10,021 nucleotides of DNA from NCBI GenBank assembly GCA_023249395.1, contig JAHFCS010000039.1, forward strand, positions 1-10,021. Reading direction: 5' to 3'. Below, piece by piece: positions 1-6,094 of this stretch. Every line of letters begins with the position of its first letter. Within the stretch, counting starts at the first letter, position 1. The notes under the pieces were generated by a model, which was not told where the DNA came from, searched no databases, and was given only the letters and a program-made list of their open reading frames with translations. The position numbers and the translations under genes were made by a program. The DNA is from Gemmatimonadota bacterium (GTDB lineage Bacteria > Gemmatimonadota > Gemmatimonadetes > Gemmatimonadales > Gemmatimonadaceae).

Positions 1-1092
1 CGTCGCGAGCCGCTCCATCGCGCCGAGCAGCTCCGAGTCGGTGCTGAAAAGCTCCCCGCCGCCCGCCTGTTCGACGATCTCGGGAAAAGGTCCGAGTCTT
101 CGCGCAATCACGGGCGTTCCCTGTCTGAAGGATTCAATGAGTATGATTCCGAAAGTTTCGTAGCAAACCGATGGCACCACAGTCGCCACCGCGTGCTGAT
201 AGTAAGCCCGGAGTCGCTCGAACGGAACGCGACCGAGGAAAACGACGCGCGGATTCCCGGCTGCCAGCTCGCGGAGATGCTCTTCGTAGTTGCCGTCACC
301 GGCTATCAGCAGGTCGGCATCCGTATAGCTTCGGAATAACGGGATGACATCGTCGAGTCCCTTGATCTTTTCGAGTCGCCCAACGAAAAGAAAATAAGGT
401 CGTGAATGCAGGCGCCCGAAAGTCGCCGCTCCCTCGCCCGGTACAGGGTCAGGGAGAAAGTACGGCACCACCTCCATTTCGCGCGGAAAGCCGAACTCGT
501 GGTGCTTGGCGCGGCTGAACTCGCTCATCGCGATGAATCCATGGATGTGTCTGAGCTCGCGCTCCATGAGTCCCGTAAGCCGCCACGGCTGCGGCGGACG
601 GCGGTAAACGAGCTGGCACCTCACGCAATGGCGTCCGGTGCAAAGCTCGCGGTTGTGCCGCCACAACACATGCGTCGGGCAGACCAGCCAGTGCTCGTGG
701 GCCATGTACACTTTGGTGGCGCCCGAACCATACGAAAACATTCCCGGGCCGCCGATCAATGACGCGTTGTGAAAATTGATCACGTCGAAATGTCCGTCGT
801 CGAGTATGGCGCGGAGGCGATCGGCATTGGCGACGGGGCGTCCGGTCTGCTGAGTGAGGAGCGGAGCAAGCCACCGTAGCCGGCTCTCGAGACCGATTAC
901 CTTGACGCCGTCATCGGCCGCGACAGCCACAGGCTCTTTTCCATGATTCAGGAGCCGATAGGCATCCCGATCGTGGACCACCGTCACCTCGTGTCCGCGC
1001 CTCACCAAAGCCCGCGCCAGTCGCTGCACCCCAATAGCGTCGCCTCCGAAGCTGTACGGCGGATAAAACGTGGTGGGAAAACAGAAGCGCAA
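1..1092 (-). CDS. GT4-family glycosyltransferase, partial (C-terminus beyond left edge)
   Basis: The frame is open for 364 codons from a TTG at 1092 to the window edge. It encodes a GT-B fold glycosyltransferase that probably transfers a sugar from a nucleotide donor during surface polysaccharide assembly in the cytoplasm. The N-terminus reads MRFCFPTTFYPPYSFGGD, the usual first Rossmann strand plus glycine loop of GT4 enzymes. The C-terminal donor domain begins near residue 233 (FLFVGRLEKIKG) and carries the E-x7-E motif at E312/E320 in YETFGIILIE, then GTPVIA. A cysteine cluster lies between the domains (C138, C151, C156, C159, within HWLVCP...CVRCQ). It is seen in some GT4 proteins and could bind metal. 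The TTG start was chosen because translation from it gives the family's normal N-terminus. It lies 5 nt after the stop of the preceding gene, and no clear Shine-Dalgarno is visible; a TTG at 1101 overlapping that stop is the alternative. Only the last few dozen residues should be missing. Sugar specificity cannot be read from the sequence. Confidence 0.9.
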   Translation of the reverse strand, partial: MRFCFPTTFYPPYSFGGDAIGVQRLARALVRRGHEVTVVHDRDAYRLLNHGKEPVAVAADDGVKVIGLESRLRWLAPLLTQQTGRPVANADRLRAILDDGHFDVINFHNASLIGGPGMFSYGSGATKVYMAHEHWLVCPTHVLWRHNRELCTGRHCVRCQLVYRRPPQPWRLTGLMERELRHIHGFIAMSEFSRAKHHEFGFPREMEVVPYFLPDPVPGEGAATFGRLHSRPYFLFVGRLEKIKGLDDVIPLFRSYTDADLLIAGDGNYEEHLRELAAGNPRVVFLGRVPFERLRAYYQHAVATVVPSVCYETFGIILIESFRQGTPVIARRLGPFPEIVEQAGGGELFSTDSELLGAMERLAT

Positions 1093-1097
1093 TGCTG

Positions 1098-2273
1098 TCA
1101 AGCCGCGGCCTGCCGAATCGCCGCGAGTGCAGCCGAGGCGCCGCGTTCCCAGGTGAGTGTGTGCGCGGCTGCCAGCGCGTTGGCGCCGAAGTTACGTCGG
1201 GCGGACTCGTCGGTGGCCATCGTCCGCATCGCCTGGAGCAGCGCTGCGTCGTCGCCCGGGCGGATGAAGATACCGCCTCCGCTCAGCAGATCGGGCAGCG
1301 GGCTTTCTGTCGTTGCGATCACCGGTGTACCGCACGCCGCTGCCTCGACTGCCGGAAGTCCGAAGCCCTCGCTCTCCGACGCGAGCACCAATGCCAACGC
1401 ACCCGATTGAAGGTGCCGCAGCTCGGCGTCATCAACGAATCCGGTCCATTTCACGAGCGATCCCGAGCCCACAGCGGCGATCGCCTGCTCCGCGGCGGAC
1501 GCGTCGCCGTGGAATACGTCGCGATCGAGCGTACCGACAAGGAGCAGATGGGGAGCAGATTCACCGAGCGCTCGGGCAAGCGCAGCATGAGCGCGCACGA
1601 TGGCCGGGACGTTCTTGTGTGGATTGAAGCCGCCGACATAGATGAACCACCGTGCGCCAGGAGGCAACCCTCCCCTTTCCGCCGCCGCGGTGATGTCCGC
1701 GACTCCGGAAGGATGGTATGCCACGGACGGCGCCTCGAGGGCAACGCGGAGGCGGTTAGGCGTGATTCCGTGAATGCGGGCGATGTCCCGCGCTGCAAAA
1801 TCGGAAACCGTGAGCACGAGCCGAGCCTGGAAGAGTGCCAGCCGCATTTTCATCCACCAGAAAAGCCTCGCCCGCGTAGAAGGAAAAGTCAGCTTTGGAA
1901 AGCGCTCCGGGATGACGTCGTGAATCGTGACGACTGCCGGCAGCCCTCGAGGCAGTGGAAAATACGTGTAGACAGAGGGTGAGAAGAATACGTCTAGCGG
2001 CTCCCGCGAAACGGCTCGGGTCATTCTCAGCATGTCGAGAATTCTCCGATTGCCTGACGCCGACGCGGCGACTGCCGGCGACTCTCCCAGTGAGACGACC
2101 ACGGAGCGAAGATTTGGGGCGTCGAGCCTGAATGCAGCCGCCGAGGTCCTGTCGAGGAAGCAGACGAACTCGTCGTCGGGAGCGAGGGCCGTCATTGCCG
2201 CCACGAGCTCACGTGTGAACCGGCCGTATCCGCGCTCGTTGATCCAGCAGGTCGCGTCAATGCCGATGCGCAT
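1098..2273 (-). CDS. GT4-family glycosyltransferase
   Basis: This 391-residue GT-B glycosyltransferase probably extends a lipid-linked or surface glycan on the cytoplasmic side. Its N-terminus MRIGIDATCWINERGYGRFT is the standard start of the GT4 mannosyl/rhamnosyl-transferase-like group. The acceptor domain covers about residues 1-190, including TIHDVIPERFP at 116-126. The donor domain begins at IYVGGFNPHKN (211-221), and the E-x7-E nucleotide-sugar motif is E302/E310 in ESEGFGLPAVE, followed by CGTPVIA. The frame is open further upstream to 2528, but the ATG at 2273 is the likely start: it matches the family N-terminus and has GGAG 6 nt upstream (2280-2283). The upstream extension would only shadow the GT2 gene. 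The gene overlaps the end of the GT2 gene by 17 nt and is followed 5 nt later by another GT4 gene, so translational coupling is likely. The donor and acceptor sugars are unknown. Confidence 0.93.
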   Translation of the reverse strand: MRIGIDATCWINERGYGRFTRELVAAMTALAPDDEFVCFLDRTSAAAFRLDAPNLRSVVVSLGESPAVAASASGNRRILDMLRMTRAVSREPLDVFFSPSVYTYFPLPRGLPAVVTIHDVIPERFPKLTFPSTRARLFWWMKMRLALFQARLVLTVSDFAARDIARIHGITPNRLRVALEAPSVAYHPSGVADITAAAERGGLPPGARWFIYVGGFNPHKNVPAIVRAHAALARALGESAPHLLLVGTLDRDVFHGDASAAEQAIAAVGSGSLVKWTGFVDDAELRHLQSGALALVLASESEGFGLPAVEAAACGTPVIATTESPLPDLLSGGGIFIRPGDDAALLQAMRTMATDESARRNFGANALAAAHTLTWERGASAALAAIRQAAA

Positions 2274-3213
2274 GCGATGCTCCAGCGTCCATCGCGCCGG
2301 CGGCTTCTCCGGCCGCCCAGCACGCCGCAAGCCACAAGACGAACACCGATGAAACGAGAAAGTCCAGGCGATGACGCCCATGTCGCAGGACTCTCGCGCC
2401 GATGCGCGCGAAGAGAACGAATGGTACCAGCGGCGCGGTGACAACGATGCGCAACGGCGACACTGCATTTTCGCGCACCCGCCATGCGCCAAAATGGCGT
2501 CCGTGGGCGAAACGGTGCCGCGAGACAACCGCCAGCGGAAAGGAAGCGCCGAATGACACCGCCGCCCCCTGAACCATCAAGAGCTCCCGCCCTTCCTCTC
2601 TCAGCAGCTTGTTCAGCTCCACGTCCCACAACCCGTTTCCGAACGTGGAGTCATGTCTCTCCAGTGCAGCGCGCGTGTACATGGCGTTGTCGCCGGCGAT
2701 CTCCAGCACACGCGACACACCCGACTCGACAGCCGGCAGGAACGCCGAGTATCGCAGAAGGTAGATCGCGCGGTCGACCATCGACGACCCTCGTCTCAGC
2801 TCGATCGGCCCGCCGGCTCCTGCGGCGCCGGTGTCGAGCGCAGTGATAAGATCGCGTGCCCATTCAGGCTTCACGAAGCAATGCCCGTTCGTCAGCGCGA
2901 TCCTGAATCCGCGCGCGTGAGAGATCCCGGTTGACCAGAGGACCGGAGTGAGTGTCCCCGACGGAAGCTGTATCAGCAGCACGTGCGGAAAGTACATGCG
3001 GACGCGCGCTGCCGTAGCATCGCGTGACGCATCCACGACAATGATTTCGGCATCCAGGCCCGAACAGCTCTCGACTACCGAGGACACACATTCGCGAATG
3101 GTCCGCTCCGACTCGACCGAGCCAATCACGACCGAGACTGTAGGTGGCGCTGTGGCTGTCAACTCAACGCGCCATGTGAGGGGCGGGCGTGGCGGCCCTG
3201 TCGGCAACGTCAC
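2257..3213 (-). CDS. GT2-family glycosyltransferase with C-terminal membrane segments
   Basis: This 318-residue protein has a GT-A glycosyltransferase domain. SVVIGSVESERTI (27-39) is the first strand and nucleotide-binding loop, and IIVVDASRD (57-65) holds the first conserved Asp (D61). The position of the usual DxD metal motif reads IALTNGHCF (105-113), so the acidic pair is replaced by N-G-H. Related GT2 enzymes with a T-E-D-H-C version exist, and this looks like a further variant. GDNAMYTRAAL (174-184) and the HxxxHGRHFG segment (233-242) match the family's acceptor region. Two hydrophobic stretches, about 253-275 and 284-305, suggest membrane attachment. The chosen GTG at 3213 gives a 50-nt overlap with the upstream SGNH gene; a TTG at 3162, 1 nt after that gene's stop, would remove 17 unconserved residues and is equally possible. 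It probably adds a sugar in the same glycan pathway as the flanking genes. The specificity is not predictable. Confidence 0.9.
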   Translation of the reverse strand: MTLPTGPPRPPLTWRVELTATAPPTVSVVIGSVESERTIRECVSSVVESCSGLDAEIIVVDASRDATAARVRMYFPHVLLIQLPSGTLTPVLWSTGISHARGFRIALTNGHCFVKPEWARDLITALDTGAAGAGGPIELRRGSSMVDRAIYLLRYSAFLPAVESGVSRVLEIAGDNAMYTRAALERHDSTFGNGLWDVELNKLLREEGRELLMVQGAAVSFGASFPLAVVSRHRFAHGRHFGAWRVRENAVSPLRIVVTAPLVPFVLFARIGARVLRHGRHRLDFLVSSVFVLWLAACWAAGEAAGAMDAGASHAHRH

Positions 3214-4237
3214 GCAGCGAAGACTCGATTACGCGGGCTACCAGCGCAGCGGCGAGCTCATGCCCACGTAGGGTCCAGTGACGATCGATCGGCAGATACA
3301 GTGTGTCTCCCTGCCTCGCCGCTTCCTGAAATGGGCTCGTGAGATCGAGAAATGGAACATTCCGTTCGACCAGAAGGCGCGAGAATATCCGATTGGGGTA
3401 TGTGAGATCAACGGGTCCCGCGATCGCTACTCTTCGCGGCAAGTCGCGCAGGCGCCATGTCTCGACCTGGACAATCTGCGGTATGAAGAACGCGAAAGTG
3501 GCACTCTCGAGAGACGCTGCGCTACGCAGCAAATCGTCGAGCGCCGCGGCTGCCGAATCCGTCTCCGCTTTTCGGGCTGCAGGATCGGGAGATACCAGTT
3601 GGTCTCCAACTTCCAGCTCGCCGGCGTGACCGGGCCTCAGTAGCATCGCGATGCGGACCGCCCCTTCTATCGCGAGGTCGTAGAGATGAGAGTGGGCGTA
3701 GAGCCACGCAGAGATTGGAGTGTGCCACGTCGTCGCTGGAGCAGTGACCCCGCCATCCCGCAACCGCTGAGCGGGATTCCTCAGTCCGTCGACGAGATCA
3801 TTGCCGAGGTAGATCCCAATGATGACGAGTCGTGGGTGGATTTTGCCGCCGAAGCGTGACAGCCAGCTCGCTTCTTCGCGGAGACCGTAGCCGGGGACAC
3901 CCGCGTTCAAGACCTTCGCAGAAATTCCATCGGCACGAAGACGTTGCTCGAGCTTTGTCGAGAAAACCTCTCGCGCCTCGACACCCTGGCCGAAGATGAA
4001 TGAATCGCCAAGCACGAGAATCGGAACGCCGCTGTCTGCTTCGCCACTCGTATTCACGCGTGCGCCGTCCGGATCAGTCCGCATCCCGAGCGTATCGGTT
4101 CGGATCCGGTTCATGTACTCGACGCGATTGCCGCGATAGCCGGAGTACGACGGAGCGAGTCGATATCCGATGCTGGAATCGGCGACGAACATGCCGGGAG
4201 ATTCGAGCCGCGCCGGCTGACGCGCGACGACTCTCAC
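3164..4237 (-). CDS. SGNH/GDSL-family hydrolase or O-acyltransferase, membrane-anchored, start unresolved
   Basis: This is an SGNH-fold protein. Block I is ILVLGDSFIFGQG, with the nucleophile at S79 in numbering from the GTG at 4237. NAGVPGYG (111-118) supplies a block II-like Gly, GNDLVD (145-150) is block III, and IDRHWTLRGH (317-326) supplies the catalytic Asp318/His320 in a D-x-H-W form like that of AlgJ/AlgX-type polysaccharide O-acetylation proteins. The segment FVADSSIGYRLAPSYSG (17-33) is the typical periplasmic lead-in of membrane-anchored relatives. The gene heads the glycosyltransferase operon, so a role in adding or removing acyl groups on the glycan is a reasonable inference. The GTG used here is the first standard start in frame, but it omits a clear hydrophobic anchor (VALVAASLALALLASEAIV) encoded directly upstream, at about 4240-4297. 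The true protein probably begins near 4300, and no ATG, GTG or TTG is available there in frame. Fold confidence is high, exact activity uncertain. Confidence 0.87.
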   Translation of the reverse strand: MRVVARQPARLESPGMFVADSSIGYRLAPSYSGYRGNRVEYMNRIRTDTLGMRTDPDGARVNTSGEADSGVPILVLGDSFIFGQGVEAREVFSTKLEQRLRADGISAKVLNAGVPGYGLREEASWLSRFGGKIHPRLVIIGIYLGNDLVDGLRNPAQRLRDGGVTAPATTWHTPISAWLYAHSHLYDLAIEGAVRIAMLLRPGHAGELEVGDQLVSPDPAARKAETDSAAAALDDLLRSAASLESATFAFFIPQIVQVETWRLRDLPRRVAIAGPVDLTYPNRIFSRLLVERNVPFLDLTSPFQEAARQGDTLYLPIDRHWTLRGHELAAALVARVIESSLRDVADRAATPAPHMAR

Positions 4238-4311
4238 GATCGCTTCCGACGCAAGCAGCGCGAGCGCCAGAGACGCCGCGACGAGAGCGACCCGCGCGAG
4301 CGGGCCACCTG

Positions 4312-4341
4312 AAAAAAAAGCCGCTCCAGTCCGGGCGGCCT
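4312..4341 (-). terminator. Intrinsic terminator after the tRNA unit
   Basis: Read on the minus strand, GCCGC (4335-4339) pairs with GCGGC (4320-4324), extended by outer G-U/A-U pairs and inner CC/GG pairs, and is followed at once by eight T residues (4312-4319). It sits 16 nt past the tRNA-Lys gene and just before the polysaccharide operon, so it should end the tRNA transcript. Confidence 0.8.
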
Positions 4342-4356
4342 CCTTTTTCGGCTCAG

Positions 4357-4429
4357 TGCGCCGTGTAGGAATCGAACCTACAACCTAATGATTAAGAGTC
4401 ATTTGCTCTGCCAATTGAGCTAACGGCGC
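4357..4429 (-). tRNA. tRNA-Lys (anticodon CTT)
   Basis: The complement folds as a full cloverleaf. The acceptor stem is GCGCCGT/ACGGCGC (4423-4429 with 4358-4364), the D-arm contains TAGCTCAATTGGCAGAGC, and the anticodon stem AATGA/TCATT encloses loop CTCTTAA with CTT at positions 34-36, which reads AAG lysine codons. The T-arm contains GGTTCGATTCC. The discriminator is A (4357), and the following bases are CTG, so the 3' CCA is not encoded and must be added by CCA nucleotidyltransferase. The gene is 14 nt downstream of tRNA-Arg, and both are probably processed from one precursor. Confidence 0.97.
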
Positions 4430-4443
4430 GAACACATGCAGTC

Positions 4444-4520
4444 TGGCGCGCCAGGAGGGAATCGAACCCCCGACCCACAGCTTAGAAGGCTGTTGCTCTA
4501 TCCAACTGAGCTACTGGCGC
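4444..4520 (-). tRNA. tRNA-Arg (anticodon TCT)
   Basis: The complement gives acceptor stem GCGCCAG/CTGGCGC (4514-4520 with 4448-4454), a D-arm with TAGCTCAGTTGGATAGAGC, anticodon stem ACAGC/GCTGT around loop CTTCTAA (anticodon TCT, reading AGA and AGG), and a T-arm with GGTTCGATTCC. The discriminator is G (4447), and the next three bases read CCA (4444-4446), so a 3' CCA appears to be encoded here, unlike in the neighbouring tRNA-Lys. The CCA is also part of a 10-bp palindrome, so its presence could be chance. Without CCA the gene is 4447-4520. Confidence 0.97.
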
Positions 4521-4532
4521 TGGTAATCATGA

Positions 4533-4561
4533 AAAATAAGTGTTCCCAACAATCGATTCAA
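4533..4561 (-). promoter_or_regulatory. Candidate sigma-70-type promoter for the tRNA unit
   Basis: On the minus strand, TTGAAT (4556-4561) and TATTTT (4533-4538) are separated by 17 nt, each matching the -35/-10 consensus at four of six positions. Transcription would start near 4526, a few bases before the tRNA-Arg 5' end. The AT-rich patch stands out from the GC-rich surroundings. The motif matches are modest. Confidence 0.45.
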
Positions 4562-4665
4562 TCGGGCCGCCGGTATTCGCACCGCAAACCCACTGCTCCT
4601 CGAGCGCTGCGCGCTCACACAGCCACGTTAAGCCAACGAGGGCGCGGTGGCAATCGAAAGCTGCG

Positions 4666-4739
4666 TCAATCCCGCGGCAGCTTCAGGGTGAAGGTGGAGC
4701 TGCCGTTCCTTCAAGGTCATTACCGCAACATATTGTCAC
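4666..4739 (-). pseudogene. Possible remnant of a sensor histidine kinase C-terminus
   Basis: Within the 307-nt gap between the tRNA-Arg gene and the lipoprotein gene, the minus strand encodes GSSTFTLKLPRD followed by TGA (4704 down to 4666). This resembles the last strand of a histidine-kinase ATPase domain (G-x-G-S-x-F-T-L-x-L-P). Directly upstream, in a shifted frame (4739-4707), it reads VTICCGNDLEG, which would continue the same alignment (V-T-x-x-S-x-x-G-x-G) across a frameshift. No G1 or G2 ATP-binding box is recognisable further upstream, so at most a small, decayed tail survives. The match is short and chance cannot be excluded. The rest of the gap (4562-4665 and 4740-4815) shows no gene. 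Confidence 0.27.
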
Positions 4740-4827
4740 CATGTGATATAGAAGGGCCTCGCATAAGCTGGCATGGCAAGTGCTCCCTACCATGAGGTGT
4801 TAGCCTACCTATTTCAGGACACGAACG

Positions 4828-5310
4828 ATGAGAATTACGCATATCCTGGCAGCTGCCGCGATCATGAGCACCTTCGCGTGCTCGAAAGCGGACAAGACGT
4901 CAGCCGACAGTCTCTCCCTGGCGACTCAGAACGCAGCCACGCTGGATTCGATCTCGGCAGCCGAGCGAGCCGCGGCAGCGGCGCCCGGACTGACAACCAC
5001 GACGACCACGACGACTCAGAGAACAACAACCGCGCCAACGAGCTCCACGCCGCGCCGATCGACCACGTCGAGTGGGTCGACCCGCTCGAGCGGCGGCAGC
5101 AGCTCAGTCGGCTCAGCAGGCACGACGAGCGCGGGCACCACGACAACCGTCAAGCACGGCGCGCGTGACGCAGCGATCGGTGCTGGGGTCGGCGCGGTGA
5201 TAGGCGCGGCCACGGGCGGGGTGAAGGGCGCAGTGGTCGGCGGCGCAGTTGGAGCGGTTGCCGGCGCAGTCATCGGCAACAACGTCGACAAGACGAAGAA
5301 AAAGAGATAG
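4828..5310 (+). CDS. Small lipoprotein with glycine-zipper C-terminus
   Basis: This 160-residue protein has a lipoprotein signal peptide: MRITHILAAAAIMSTFAC, with a hydrophobic core and a lipobox-like TFAC ending at C18. A short Ser/Ala-rich stretch follows (19-54), then a Thr/Ser-rich low-complexity linker (about 55-107, including eight consecutive Thr). The C-terminus is a glycine-zipper segment (about 113-151) with repeated small-residue turns such as AIGAGVGAVIGAATGG and AVVGGAVGAVAGAVIG, and a basic tail KTKKKR. Glycine-zipper domains of this kind insert in or associate with membranes, so an outer-membrane or periplasmic lipoprotein is likely; the function is not known. The ATG is preceded by AGGA (4816-4819) at 8-nt spacing. 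The gene is alone on the plus strand and converges on the cytochrome gene. Confidence 0.82.
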   Translation: MRITHILAAAAIMSTFACSKADKTSADSLSLATQNAATLDSISAAERAAAAAPGLTTTTTTTTQRTTTAPTSSTPRRSTTSSGSTRSSGGSSSVGSAGTTSAGTTTTVKHGARDAAIGAGVGAVIGAATGGVKGAVVGGAVGAVAGAVIGNNVDKTKKKR

Positions 5311-5340
5311 CGCGCGGCACGCCCTCGACGCACAAAAAGG

Positions 5341-5381
5341 AAAAGCCTGCCGGGTCCGCGATGGATCCGGCAGGCTTTTTT
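5341..5381. terminator. Strong intrinsic terminator between convergent genes
   Basis: The arm AAAAGCCTGCCGG (5341-5353) pairs perfectly with CCGGCAGGCTTTT (5367-5379), and GTCC/GGAT-type pairs extend the stem into the loop. Six T residues follow on the plus strand. On the minus strand the stem is followed by TTTT, two C and another T-run, so it can act in both directions. It serves the lipoprotein gene (plus) and the cytochrome c / oxidase operon (minus). Confidence 0.9.
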
Positions 5382-5403
5382 CAAGCGCTGCGCAACCGCC
5401 GAG

Positions 5404-6078
5404 CTAACGCTCGTTGGCTGTCGGGTATGCCGGCGCCGGATGCGAGCCGAACGAGTTATTCGCGTACGCGCTCGCCCAGAAGTCGGGCGGTCCGTCGCTG
5501 TCTTCCACTTTGTGATTCACCGGCTTGAGGCCGCGCTTGAGGTACGCAGCGATGGCCCACAGTTCCGCGTCGGGCATGTGACGAAACGCCGGCCATGGCA
5601 TCGGGACGGCGAGGTAATGGGGAGTCATCGGGAAGTTTCCCTGGCCCGGCGTGGTTGACGTGATCTCGACGTCGGGCGTCTCCTCGGGGCGCAATCCAAA
5701 TCGCAGCGCGTTGAAGATCTGTCGCTCGCTGAACCGGCCGGTTCCCGTGGCATTATCCGGTGTCAGATTCTTCGGGCGGGTTGTAAAGCACGGCTGCGCG
5801 CCAGGTTGAACTGCACAGGGGCCGATCTTGAACTCCTGGATGGGACTGCGCACTCCGTCGAGCCAGCCGACTGCCGCGGGATTAGCGTCACCCCCGTGAC
5901 ACCCACCGCAGTCGTGGCTGAGCACCAGATAACGACCAAGAGCAACCTGGTCCTGCGGGCCCATGCTCGTCCGTACTTCCGAGCTGCTCGAGGTCGCTCC
6001 ACTCGACGGGGTGCAAGCGGCGATCACGAGGATCTGTACAAGGAATCCGAGATATCGAGACTTGCTCAATGCTGCCAT
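5404..6078 (-). CDS. Monohaem cytochrome c lipoprotein
   Basis: This 224-residue class I-type cytochrome c probably carries electrons outside the cytoplasmic membrane. The N-terminus is a signal peptide ending in a lipobox-like VIAAC (C22), so it is probably lipid-anchored. The haem attachment site is C57-G-G-C60-H61. Family landmarks follow: NLTPDNATGTGRFSERQI (104-121) and MPWPAFRHMPDAELWAIAAYLK (160-181), in which M168 is the likely distal haem ligand and the final helix closes the fold. Two further cysteines (C88, C97) could form a disulfide. The ATG is well supported by GGGAGGGG (6085-6092) 6 nt upstream. The start is 16 nt after the stop of the multicopper oxidase gene, so the two are cotranscribed. 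The cytochrome may donate electrons to that oxidase, which is inferred from pairing only. The remainder resembles cytochrome subunits of membrane-bound dehydrogenases, but no dehydrogenase is present here. Confidence 0.92.
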   Translation of the reverse strand: MAALSKSRYLGFLVQILVIAACTPSSGATSSSSEVRTSMGPQDQVALGRYLVLSHDCGGCHGGDANPAAVGWLDGVRSPIQEFKIGPCAVQPGAQPCFTTRPKNLTPDNATGTGRFSERQIFNALRFGLRPEETPDVEITSTTPGQGNFPMTPHYLAVPMPWPAFRHMPDAELWAIAAYLKRGLKPVNHKVEDSDGPPDFWASAYANNSFGSHPAPAYPTANER

Positions 6079-6094
6079 CGCTTTCCCCTCCCAG

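Noticed and set aside
2274..2528. N-terminal extension of the middle GT4 gene
   Set aside because: The extra 85 residues are Cys/Arg/Ser-rich, unlike the family, overlap the GT2 gene out of frame, and a good ribosome site precedes the ATG at 2273.
4733..4752. TTGTCA and TATAGA in front of the lipoprotein gene as a promoter
   Set aside because: The two hexamers are only 8 nt apart, too close for a sigma-70 promoter, and no better-spaced pair was found.
4996..5156. Thr-codon-rich tract as a tandem repeat or CRISPR-like array
   Set aside because: The ACN codons vary irregularly with no fixed unit length and no repeat-spacer structure; it is low-complexity coding sequence.
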